Assembly (NCBI RefSeq): GCF_000332355.1 | Contig: NZ_KB235959.1 | Location: forward strand, 564,021-611,526 | Source of the DNA: Baaleninema simplex PCC 7105 | GTDB taxonomy: Bacteria > Cyanobacteriota > Cyanobacteriia > Cyanobacteriales > Geitlerinemataceae | Direction of reading: 5' to 3' | Length of the DNA stretch: 47,506 nucleotides | Program-made: the position numbers and the translations under genes | Notes under the pieces: model-generated | The model's database searches: none | What the model was told of the DNA's origin: nothing | The model's input: the letters and a program-made list of their open reading frames with translations, nothing else | In this document: positions 8,405-15,763 of the stretch, piece after piece | Position numbering within the stretch: position 1 is the first letter of the stretch | Layout: every line of letters begins with the position of its first letter

Positions 8405-8430
8405 ACTCAGCGTTAAGGCGTTTTTGTGGT

Positions 8431-9447
8431 TTACCGATCGCCCAAAATTTGGCTCAACTCCGTCGAAAGTCGAGACGCCGTTCGCGTGTCGTCGAGTTCC
8501 TGGGCGATCGCGATCGCCCCTCGATAAAACCGAATCGCTTCCTCAGTCTGTCCCGCCGCCAAATACAACTGGGCGAACTCCGTTAACGTCCTCATCTCCT
8601 GACGCAAACTCCCCAGTTCCCGCGACAGTTCTAACCGTTCCTCCAATAACTCCTGCGATCGCAAAAACCGTCCCACACTGCGATGCGCTTCCACTAACCC
8701 GTCGATCGCTCTCAACCAATTTTCAATATCCTCGTTCAGCCGCGCCAACCGCAACGCCGAACCGTAAGTACCAATGGCGTTATCGTAATCGTTCAACGCC
8801 CAGTACGCATCGCCGAGATTGTTCAGCGTATTAGCTTCCCCCGCTGTATCGTTCGCCCGCATCCGCAACGGAAGCGCCGCCTCGTAAAAAGCGATCGCCT
8901 CCTCGTAATTCCCCCGCGAGGCTTCCACTAACCCCAAATTACTCGTCGAGAGTCCCCGCATTAACGTCGAGTTCGTGCGTTCGGCTAACATCAACGCCTC
9001 GCCAAACGCCGCCTGCGCCTCGGCAAATTTTCCCCGTCGTAACAACGCCGTCCCAAAATTGTTCGATCCCGCCATCAACCCCTGCAAATCGTCCCGCCGT
9101 CGCGCCATCGATACCCGCGCCGCAAACATCTGTTCGGCGGTAGCGAAATCCTCTAAGCGAGCGTAGGCCAATCCCAAAAGATTATAGGCGCGTCCCATGC
9201 CCTCCCAATCGTAATAGTCCGTATAGATCTCGAGGGCCGTTTCCCACGCTGCGATCGCGGCTTCCCAATCTCCCGCGTTTTGCTGCTGGCGTCCCAACTG
9301 CAACAACTCGTCCGCGTCGTCTCGCGACGGTTGGGGTTGAGAATTTTGAAACGGGGCGTCCGTCGTTTGAGCGATCGTTTGAGCCAGTGTGGGGGTTGCC
9401 CATCCCAAACAGACCGAGAGACTGAGGGCGCTAAGGTAGGGTTTCAT
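8431..9447 (-). CDS. Secreted tetratricopeptide-repeat protein
   Basis: The 338-residue protein starts with a clear signal peptide (MKPYLSALSLSVCLGWATP, cut near TLA-Q at residue 22), so it is periplasmic or outside the inner membrane. From about residue 47 on it is a string of TPRs of the 40-residue NPHP3/SNAP type (LLQLGRQQQNAGDWEAAIAAW, NLLGLAYARLEDFATAEQMF, NNLGDAYWALNDYDNAIGTY). These act as protein-binding scaffolds. The gene lies 69 bases downstream of the sigma-like gene on the same strand and may be cotranscribed with it. The binding partner is unknown. Confidence 0.82.
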   Translation of the reverse strand: MKPYLSALSLSVCLGWATPTLAQTIAQTTDAPFQNSQPQPSRDDADELLQLGRQQQNAGDWEAAIAAWETALEIYTDYYDWEGMGRAYNLLGLAYARLEDFATAEQMFAARVSMARRRDDLQGLMAGSNNFGTALLRRGKFAEAQAAFGEALMLAERTNSTLMRGLSTSNLGLVEASRGNYEEAIAFYEAALPLRMRANDTAGEANTLNNLGDAYWALNDYDNAIGTYGSALRLARLNEDIENWLRAIDGLVEAHRSVGRFLRSQELLEERLELSRELGSLRQEMRTLTEFAQLYLAAGQTEEAIRFYRGAIAIAQELDDTRTASRLSTELSQILGDR

Positions 9448-9516
9448 GAGAGGTGACTGGGGACAGAAATTCCAAGACGAGAAACACGGACGGTCGATCG
9501 AGGGATCGGGCGTGAT

Positions 9517-10209
9517 TCAAGAAGGCGTTCCGTTGTTGGGCGAAGGAAACGACGATCTCGGGCGATCGCGATCGAGTGCTTCGTACCCGTAAAGATAAAT
9601 CGTGCGAATATCTTCAGGTAGCGACTCCTCCAGTTGTCGGTATCCCTTGGGAAGCTCTCGGGCAACGTCGGCCGGCGTCACCGTTTCCCCTTCTGCTTGT
9701 AAATACGCCGCAATGCGCGTTTCGCTCCATTTAAACGTTTGCGACATCACCACCATCAATCGAATCAGAGGAGAAAGGGTGTCGAGGGCTTGTTGGAGGT
9801 AACACCACAACGGCGGGGGGGCTGCTTCGATGGAGTATTGAATCGATTCGACCGGAGGCAGCTGTGCGTTGTCGATCGACATCGCCGTCAGTTCGATCAG
9901 CCAGTTTTGTAACGTCACTTCCCCCGTTTGGTCGTTGTTGGCTTCTAAGCTGGGATTGAGATCGAGGGTTCGCATTTCGTGAAAAATGCGCTGCCAAATC
10001 AAGGCGAAGAGATAATCGGCTCGGACGGGGGACTTCGCCGAATGGCGAACTAAGGTGTAAACGATCGCGCTGTAACGGCAAAAGAGAGCCGTGAAGTATT
10101 TACCTTCGTCTGGGTGTCGTTGGTACAGAGTCAGCAACTCTCGATCGCTGTGATGAAACAGCGATTTGACGATCGGGTGATTCGCTTCGGGAAACGTGGG
10201 GATTTGCAC
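9517..10209 (-). CDS. Divergent sigma-70 family (ECF-like) protein
   Basis: I take the GTG at 10209 as start, giving 230 residues beginning VQIPTFPEANHPIVKSLF, which matches the usual start of a cyanobacterial sigma-like family. The frame is open for 80 more codons upstream, but they are arginine- and cysteine-rich and look non-coding. Residues about 17-80 (DRELLTLYQRHP, LFCRYSAIVYTL, ADYLFALIWQRIF) resemble sigma region 2; residues about 148-215 (ALDTLSPLIRLMVVM then SETRIAAYL) resemble region 4 with its helix-turn-helix. It would direct RNA polymerase to special promoters. No anti-sigma gene is adjacent; the downstream gene is a secreted TPR protein. Sigma activity is inferred from family resemblance. 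Confidence 0.65.
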   Translation of the reverse strand: MQIPTFPEANHPIVKSLFHHSDRELLTLYQRHPDEGKYFTALFCRYSAIVYTLVRHSAKSPVRADYLFALIWQRIFHEMRTLDLNPSLEANNDQTGEVTLQNWLIELTAMSIDNAQLPPVESIQYSIEAAPPPLWCYLQQALDTLSPLIRLMVVMSQTFKWSETRIAAYLQAEGETVTPADVARELPKGYRQLEESLPEDIRTIYLYGYEALDRDRPRSSFPSPNNGTPS

Positions 10210-10487
10210 GGTTGTTCGGCAGTCGGCAAAGTTTGTAACTAGAATACCAAGGAGACACCCGTATGAGATTGTTTCCCCTGCGGGGCAATACCTCCCTCTA
10301 GGATATCTGTTTCCTGTTAACCGTATAGGGCGATCGCACGACAATTTGCAAGTTCGGCACGAGTTCGGCATCCGTTCGATGGATCGCCTCGATCGCGGCC
10401 CGCCTGTACAAATCGGGAAACGAATGCGAGAGCGAGGTTTTCGATACAATTAGATACACTATAGAAATAGACTGTCTGTTTTAATCG

Positions 10488-11063
10488 ATGGTTCACACAG
10501 GTTTTACTCTCTCGACTGACAGCGTTGTTGTCGCAGCCTTACCGTTAGTCGATACCTTATTCTCGACCCAAGGCATTATGGTCATGCTGCTGGCGGCTTA
10601 TGCAGTCGCCATGTGGATGTTTTTGACCAGCGCGCCTAAAGTTCATACGGTGATGGTGTCCGACCTCGAGATCGCACGACAGTTTTACGAAGGAGAGTTG
10701 CAACTTCCCGCCGCCGACGTTCCACTTCACTACTATTACAACTACGAGCAAACCTTGGGAGCTGCCACGGTCGATCCGCTGTATCTTTCGGCAGATATCG
10801 GCGTTCCTCGTCGCAACGATGCTCCAGACGGGCTGTGGTATCAACTCAAGAAAAACGCGCAATTACACGTGATTAGTGGTGCGAGTTTGGGTCAGAAACA
10901 CCGACAGCGTCACGTCTGTTTCGATCGCGACTGCCTCGAAGAAGTGTTACTTCGCGCTCAAAGTTACGGGACGAAGTATAAAATTCGTAGCGAGAAACCC
11001 CTGAATTTCTTGGTTAAAGACCTTCAAGGCCACGTCATCGAGATGGTCGAAGCCAACAGTTAA
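10488..11063 (+). CDS. Membrane-anchored glyoxalase-like (VOC) domain protein
   Basis: The 191-residue protein has an N-terminal hydrophobic segment (about residues 26-46, GIMVMLLAAYAVAMWMFL) followed by a single VOC fold: VHTVMVSDLEIARQFYEGEL opens the first beta-alpha-beta unit and HVCFDRDCLEE with FLVKDLQGHVIEMVE closes the second. The last motif, with D, H and E, is the usual metal-binding strand of such proteins. It is probably a membrane-tethered dioxygenase or lyase-type domain; the reaction is unknown. Its end overlaps the end of the convergent kinase gene by 4 bases. Confidence 0.75.
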   Translation: MVHTGFTLSTDSVVVAALPLVDTLFSTQGIMVMLLAAYAVAMWMFLTSAPKVHTVMVSDLEIARQFYEGELQLPAADVPLHYYYNYEQTLGAATVDPLYLSADIGVPRRNDAPDGLWYQLKKNAQLHVISGASLGQKHRQRHVCFDRDCLEEVLLRAQSYGTKYKIRSEKPLNFLVKDLQGHVIEMVEANS

Positions 11064-11743
11064 ACAGTTTTGGACGTTTGATGCGATCGCTTCGACTCGT
11101 TTAATCTCGGATCGTTATTGATGATGGCCGTAACGGCGGCTTGAGGGCGATCGAGATTGAAGTGAATTTCCTGCCCCCGAAAGTAAATCGTCTCATAAGC
11201 GGCAACGGTTTCGGCTGGGGATAAGCCTTCTTGAGAACGAGCGATCGCCCGCTCTAACGCGGTTTCAAAACTGCACTGAATCCAAAACGAAACGTCATAA
11301 TAACTCTGAAACTGACGTTTCAATAAGTAAATTCCTTCGAGCAAAATGACATCAATTTTATCAAATTGATAGGTGTGCTTGCGGAAAGCTGTTGCTGTTT
11401 CTTCGGCATAATTGGCTTCAAGATAAATAGAGCCGCGATCGCGAAGCGGGAACACCAATTGAGTAAATAATTCATCAAAGCGAATTGCATTCTGATAGAA
11501 ATGCTTCGCTGGATTGGTTGGGCTAAACCGTTTTTCAGGTAGATCGAGCCAGCCATCAATGTTAAGAGTTGCGATTTTCAAATCCCGTTGCTCGAGCAAG
11601 TTAGCAATTTTGCTAGTGATATAGCCCTTCCCCGAACCATCAATTCCTGAAATTGCCACGAGTAAAGCTTTTTTCTCAGTCAACACAGCTCGTTGATTGG
11701 TGATGATTTCACTAGCTCGGTCAATGTCGATCGTTAGGTTCAT
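11060..11743 (-). CDS. Uridine kinase-like P-loop kinase
   Basis: The 227-residue cytoplasmic protein has a Walker A motif GIDGSGKG at 33-40, a following NIDGWLD that suits the substrate-binding DxxxW region, and a hydrophobic strand VILLEGIYLL that suits the second ATP-site strand. This architecture is that of uridine kinase / phosphoribulokinase-like small-molecule kinases. A lid region rich in R follows (ERAIARSQEG). The natural substrate cannot be told; many such orphan cyanobacterial genes are simply annotated uridine kinase. It is convergent with the VOC gene, sharing 4 bases. Confidence 0.78.
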   Translation of the reverse strand: MNLTIDIDRASEIITNQRAVLTEKKALLVAISGIDGSGKGYITSKIANLLEQRDLKIATLNIDGWLDLPEKRFSPTNPAKHFYQNAIRFDELFTQLVFPLRDRGSIYLEANYAEETATAFRKHTYQFDKIDVILLEGIYLLKRQFQSYYDVSFWIQCSFETALERAIARSQEGLSPAETVAAYETIYFRGQEIHFNLDRPQAAVTAIINNDPRLNESKRSHQTSKTV

Positions 11744-11974
11744 GGCCTTGGTGGTGCAGAAACCTGAAAAGGATAGGACTTACACAGAAACCGGGTTTTG
11801 TCGAACTCAAGAGAACTCAAAAAGCCCCCCAGTCTCTTGAAGAGGCGAGGGGGATGAAAAATTAATATTGACAAACAATAGCTTGTGTGGTATAGGAATC
11901 ACCAAAACAAGGTTTCCTCATAATAATCCTCGCAGGAAATTTGGTGAATCTCTTGAACAAGATCGCGACGCACT

Positions 11975-12002
11975 CCCCCACCTCGCGGGACGCAGGTGGG
12001 GG
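11975..12002. repeat. Left-end hairpin of the tnpB element
   Basis: A perfect 9-bp stem CCCCCACCT (11975-11983) / AGGTGGGGG (11994-12002) with a 10-base loop, 4 bases inside the left boundary of the element. Confidence 0.8.
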
Positions 12003-12045
12003 TCAAGGAGCCGCACCACTCAAAGCCTTGAGTTATCATACCGTT

Positions 12046-13398
12046 ATGGTAATCCAGAAACCTGGCCAGATCGTTCGCACCGATAAATGGAGTCTTAACC
12101 CCACAAAAGAACAGCGACGACTGTTTCACGAGACGGTTAAGGTCTATCGTCGTGTGTGTCGGCACTTGGTCGGAATTCTATTTACCCATTGGTCTTCTCT
12201 GGCGGGGTTGTCCAGCCAAAAACGGGTACTGGCGGTTGAAAAACTGATTCACCAAACCGAACAGAATCCCCACCCTAAATATCCTCAGTTCGACTCGACC
12301 TTTTACAAATTCCCCAGCTACTACCGAAGAGCCGCTATTGTCTTCGCCGCCGGACAAGTCAGTAGCTACATGACCCGGTATCGGGAATGGCAGAGTGGCA
12401 TTCGCCAACATCGCAAGGCCAAGCCACCCGTCCTGAATGCGAATACCGGATGCTATCCCACCTTGTACAAAGGTCAGTGCTACAAACTGCACGGGTACGA
12501 TCGCATCGAAATCAAAGTATTTAACGGAACAGATTGGATTTGGACAACCGTTCAGATTACAGGTCTACGGGAACGGCATACGGTAGACAGCAACAAACTA
12601 CTGTCACCCTCACTCATTTTTAATGAGGAGAAGAAGGTCTGTCACCTCTCAGTTCCGTTTGAGTGTCATCCACCCCAACGGGAGGTAGATGGCAATGTAG
12701 TGAGTGTTGACCTCGGTATCAATACCACCGCAACCGTTGCAGTCGTGAATTTTGACGGCACTGTAATCCATCGGGAGTTCGTTCACCCTGGAAGAGACAT
12801 CGACCGTCGGGATAAGCGACTGAAATCGGTATCGAAACGAGCCAGTAAGACGATGGGGAAAGGTGGAAGTCTCCAAAAAGGCTTCTGCTACCATACCTAT
12901 CGCAAATGCCGTAATATCAACCGTCAAATCGGGCATTTAGTCTCGAAGCGTATTGTCCAGATTGCCAGACAATTCAAAGCCGATGCCATTGTCTTTGAGA
13001 ACCTGAAAGGATGGAAAGCTAAAGGTGGACGAAAACGGTCTAACCTGCGCCAGCGCTTTCATGGTTGGCTCAAAGGGATGATTCGAGATTTTACTGAAAT
13101 GAAGTGGCTTGAAATTGGCGGTAAGGTTGTTGATGTCGTTGCCGCTTATACCTCAAAGCTGGCTTATGACGGGAGTGGAGTGGTGCGACGGGACTCCAAA
13201 AACTATACACTGGCCAAATTTTCTTCGGGCAAGCGGTACAACGCAGACCTCAATGGGGCGCTGAACATTGCTGCCCGAGGCATTCTTAAGCTCACTTGCA
13301 GAAATGACAGTGAGGAGCGTTCCCGCCAAAGTTCTGGACGCTCGCCTAGAAGCTGGGCTTGTCTGTGTGATCTGTGGACTAGCACAGTTCCAGGTTAG
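12046..13398 (+). CDS. tnpB: TnpB-like RNA-guided nuclease lacking zinc-ribbon cysteines
   Basis: The 450-residue protein begins at the ATG 12046 (MVIQKPGQIVRTDKWSLNPT); the frame is open back to 11941 but that part contains the element's end hairpin. RuvC motifs are in order: D in SVDLGINTTATVAV (about 220), E in IVFENLKGWKAKGG (about 325), and D in YNADLNGALNIAARG (about 405). Between the last two, where most TnpB have two CxxC pairs, this one reads TSKLAYDGSGVVRRDSKN with no cysteine, so the zinc ribbon is missing. This variant recurs in cyanobacteria, so it may still be active. The C-terminal tail after AARG is rich in S and R and overlaps sequence leading to the right-end hairpin, where the guide RNA scaffold is expected. 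Confidence 0.85.
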   Translation: MVIQKPGQIVRTDKWSLNPTKEQRRLFHETVKVYRRVCRHLVGILFTHWSSLAGLSSQKRVLAVEKLIHQTEQNPHPKYPQFDSTFYKFPSYYRRAAIVFAAGQVSSYMTRYREWQSGIRQHRKAKPPVLNANTGCYPTLYKGQCYKLHGYDRIEIKVFNGTDWIWTTVQITGLRERHTVDSNKLLSPSLIFNEEKKVCHLSVPFECHPPQREVDGNVVSVDLGINTTATVAVVNFDGTVIHREFVHPGRDIDRRDKRLKSVSKRASKTMGKGGSLQKGFCYHTYRKCRNINRQIGHLVSKRIVQIARQFKADAIVFENLKGWKAKGGRKRSNLRQRFHGWLKGMIRDFTEMKWLEIGGKVVDVVAAYTSKLAYDGSGVVRRDSKNYTLAKFSSGKRYNADLNGALNIAARGILKLTCRNDSEERSRQSSGRSPRSWACLCDLWTSTVPG

Positions 13399-13407
13399 CA
13401 CCGACAC

Positions 13408-13434
13408 CCCCACCTCGCGCCCTAGCAGGTGGGG
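13408..13434. repeat. Right-end hairpin of the tnpB element
   Basis: An 8-bp stem CCCCACCT (13408-13415) / AGGTGGGG (13427-13434) with an 11-base loop, 2 bases inside the right boundary. In TnpB systems the guide RNA scaffold ends at this border and the guide is read from the flanking DNA, which here would be the bases from 13437 on (inference). Confidence 0.75.
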
Positions 13435-13663
13435 TGAGCTTCATGTCCCAAACTTTCGAGATGACGAATCCAATCGTCCGGGGTATCGTCACCCGCCAGC
13501 AGCCCGATTTCCCGCGCCACGTCCGCCACCCAAGGCTGCGTCGCAACGCGTTAGCCTTGCCAGTTCGCACGAACCTCTAACCAATCGGGAAGCTGAGTCT
13601 CGTCGAAGTGCGATCGCACAGATTCGGCTCGAAAACAGTAAATTCGATCGGTGTGGCTCATGT

Positions 13664-13691
13664 AGCAGTGAGCAGTGAGCAGTGAGCAGTG
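13664..13691. repeat. Heptanucleotide tandem repeat AGCAGTG x4
   Basis: Four perfect head-to-tail copies of AGCAGTG. Heptamer tandem repeats of this kind (STRR) are known from cyanobacteria. Confidence 0.85.
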
Positions 13692-13723
13692 AAGACCGTT
13701 TTCACCTCGTCATCTCATCATCC

Positions 13724-15313
13724 CTAGAGGGGTCGATACACGCGATAGTCGATGCTCGGGAAAATATTATCGATCGCTTCGACCTTCTCGAGCCAACCCG
13801 AATCGATTTTACCCGCGTTGATATCGTCGTAAATCTTGTGTAACCGCATCAAGTGCGATCGCGTCCGACGTACCGCATACGGCACCATCGTCCCCGTTCG
13901 CATGATAAACGCCCAGTCTGACGACTGTGCCAACAGCAACTCCCGCGCCGCTTGATTGAGCGCTCGCCACTCTAACTCGTCGGCTGGTTCCCGTTTGCTC
14001 AATTCAATCGTGCGTTCGGTGGCTTTGTGCAAATGGGGATACACCCAGGCGTTCGTCTCGTTCAACCAATACTCGTGAAACCCCTTAAAGCCCCAACTCG
14101 ACTGAGACGGCTTACACACCTGCTGCGTCGGGTTCGTCCGCAGGTAGTCCGCTAAATGAGTCATCTCATAAGTGTTCTGGTCGTACCAAGACTTGCGGAA
14201 CAAATAATCGATAAACCACGGTCCCTCGTACCACCAGTGACCGAAGAGTTCCGCGTCGTAGGGAGAAACCACGATCGGCGGACGTCCCATAATCCCGTGG
14301 AGGTGTTCGACTTGACGCTCGCGGTTGAACATGAAGTTCGAGGCGTGTTCGGCGGCTTTCTCCCGCGCCCAATAGGGATCGTAAAGCGCTTTTTGGCTCA
14401 AATCCAACCCGCGCCCGGTAATCTTGTGATACTTAATTCCCGTATTTTTGCGCTGACCGTTGGGCATAATATACGGCTTAATGTACTCGTATTCAGCCTC
14501 CCAGCCCAAATCCTTGTAAAACTCTCGGTATTCCGGCGCACCGGGATATCCCACTTCTGACGACCACACCTGTTGAGACGATTCGTGATCCCGCGCGAAA
14601 ACGCCCACGCCGGTTTCGGTGAAAATCGGCGCGTAAGTCCCGAAACGGGGACGGGGACGCGCGTAGAGAATTCCGTGACCGTCTGTGAGAAAGTAGCGCA
14701 GTCCCGCATCGGCGATTTGACGTTCTAAGCCTTCGTAGTAGGCGCACTCAGGCAACCAAATGCCTTTAGGCGGCTGGCCGAAGTTCTCTTCGTAGTGTTC
14801 TGCCGCCACGCGCAACTGCGCCCACACCGCTTGGGGATACATCTTCATTAACGGCAGGTAGCCGTGAGTTGCCCCGCAGGTGATGATATCTAAGTTGTTG
14901 CTGTCGAGAAATTGCTTGAACGCGGTTACGAGGTCGCCGTTGTAACGTTCCCACACCTTGCGAGTATGCTGGAATTCCGTCGCGTAGTGTTCGGCTAGAT
15001 ACCGCAGGTGTCCGTTGTGTTCGTTATGCTCGATTTCTTGGGCGACTAGCTCTTCGAGCTTGGTGAGGTGGGCGTCGTACCGCTCTTGCAGGAGGGGATC
15101 TCGAAGCATCGACACCAGCGGCGGCGTCATGCTCATCGTCATTTTGAAGTCTACCCCGTCCTGTTTCAAGCCCTCAAAAACGCGCAGGAGGGGAATGTAG
15201 GTTTCTGTAATTGCTTCGTACAGCCATTCCTCTTCTAGTACGTAATCGCTTTCGGGGTGTCTGACGAAGGGTAGGTGTGCGTGCAGCACCAGAGCGACAT
15301 AGCCAATAGCCAT
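13724..15313 (-). CDS. Glycoside hydrolase family 57 glycogen branching enzyme
   Basis: The 529-residue enzyme transfers alpha-1,4-glucan segments to form alpha-1,6 branches in glycogen. The start ATG at 15313 gives MAIGYVALVLHAHLPFVRHP, the standard GH57 opening with the HAHLP motif; a longer frame reaches 15418 but runs through tandem repeats. The catalytic nucleophile is E189 in WLPECAYYEG and the acid/base D353 in SPYDAELFGHWW, matching the characterised Thermus and Thermococcus GH57 branching enzymes. A C-terminal helical domain with SSWGFKGFHEYWLN and SSDWAFIMRTGTM is present, so the enzyme is complete. It acts in the cytoplasm. Cyanobacteria often have this enzyme in addition to the GH13 GlgB. 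Confidence 0.92.
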   Translation of the reverse strand: MAIGYVALVLHAHLPFVRHPESDYVLEEEWLYEAITETYIPLLRVFEGLKQDGVDFKMTMSMTPPLVSMLRDPLLQERYDAHLTKLEELVAQEIEHNEHNGHLRYLAEHYATEFQHTRKVWERYNGDLVTAFKQFLDSNNLDIITCGATHGYLPLMKMYPQAVWAQLRVAAEHYEENFGQPPKGIWLPECAYYEGLERQIADAGLRYFLTDGHGILYARPRPRFGTYAPIFTETGVGVFARDHESSQQVWSSEVGYPGAPEYREFYKDLGWEAEYEYIKPYIMPNGQRKNTGIKYHKITGRGLDLSQKALYDPYWAREKAAEHASNFMFNRERQVEHLHGIMGRPPIVVSPYDAELFGHWWYEGPWFIDYLFRKSWYDQNTYEMTHLADYLRTNPTQQVCKPSQSSWGFKGFHEYWLNETNAWVYPHLHKATERTIELSKREPADELEWRALNQAARELLLAQSSDWAFIMRTGTMVPYAVRRTRSHLMRLHKIYDDINAGKIDSGWLEKVEAIDNIFPSIDYRVYRPL

Positions 15314-15361
15314 AATTTGAGAACCTGTGGGTTGACAGCGAACGCGACGGGAGATCGCACC

Positions 15362-15400
15362 GAGGGCGCTCGACAACGAGAGCGCTCGACAACGAGAGCT
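15362..15400. repeat. Tandem repeat upstream of the GH57 gene
   Basis: Two and a part copies of gcgctcgacaacgaga lie head to tail in the 5' region of the GH57 gene. From there to 15763 I see no gene: about 360 bases with several HIP1-like octamers and no convincing small frame. Confidence 0.6.
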
Positions 15401-15763
15401 TCGATACAACTGTAGCAAGGCGATCCCAGCACTTTAAAAATTGCTTAAGGATCGATCTTGGTTAGAACTATACCGCTTAATTCGCGTTCTTGTTCGTTCG
15501 TCGCAGTCAATTTCACAGAAGACCTTGAATTGATGGAATTACCCAAGTCGCGATGGCGCGATCGCGCAATTCATGTAATATCCCTCTCGGTCTACCGTGC
15601 GATCGCGTCTTGGAAAGAAAAGAGTATGATGAAGACAAACTCGGCCTGACGAACGAGATCGCACGACGGCACAGTTGGAACGCGATCGCGTCTGTTTAGG
15701 TGTGAAGTCCTCGAACGCACGCCTCTTTTGGCGTTGACCCTTCGTTCTTGCTGTTGGATCGTT

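Larger units (their letters stand above)
11971..13436 (+). mobile_element. IS200/IS605-type element with tnpB only, 1466 bp
   Basis: The ends are set by reconstructing the interrupted gene on the minus strand (see the pseudogene at 11899-13661). There is no target duplication, as expected for this family. Both ends hold hairpins with the same stem: CCCCCACCT/AGGTGGGGG at 11975-12002 and CCCCACCT/AGGTGGGG at 13408-13434. The element carries tnpB but no tnpA, so it depends on a transposase elsewhere. One base (G) is ambiguous at the junction. Confidence 0.8.
11899..13661 (-). pseudogene. Small hypothetical gene split by a tnpB element and carrying a stop
   Basis: On the minus strand an ATG at 13661 opens MSHTDRIYCFRAESVRS, meets an in-frame TAA at 13551-13553, then continues in the same frame as RVATQPWVADVAREIG... 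to HLESLGHEA at 13437. Joining base 13437 to base 11970 removes the tnpB element exactly and continues in frame as RRDLVQEIHQISCEDYYEET to a stop at 11899. The intact gene would code for about 98 residues. The protein is not recognised; its acidic, soluble sequence has no signal peptide. Two independent lesions (stop and insertion) mean it is dead here. Confidence 0.75.

Noticed and set aside
10210-10449. An 80-codon N-terminal extension of the sigma-like protein
   Set aside because: Arginine/cysteine-rich with no family similarity; the GTG at 10209 fits the family start.
11899-12165. An 88-codon minus-strand frame ending RRDLVQEIHQISCEDYYEET
   Set aside because: Its first half is the tnpB element read backwards; only the last 23 codons belong to the broken small gene.
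13379-13570. A minus-strand frame of 63 codons beside the tnpB element
   Set aside because: It is in a different frame from the small pseudogene and runs into the element's end hairpin.
15458-15649. A 63-codon frame upstream of the acidic-repeat gene
   Set aside because: No ribosome site, no recognisable sequence, and composition like the surrounding spacer.
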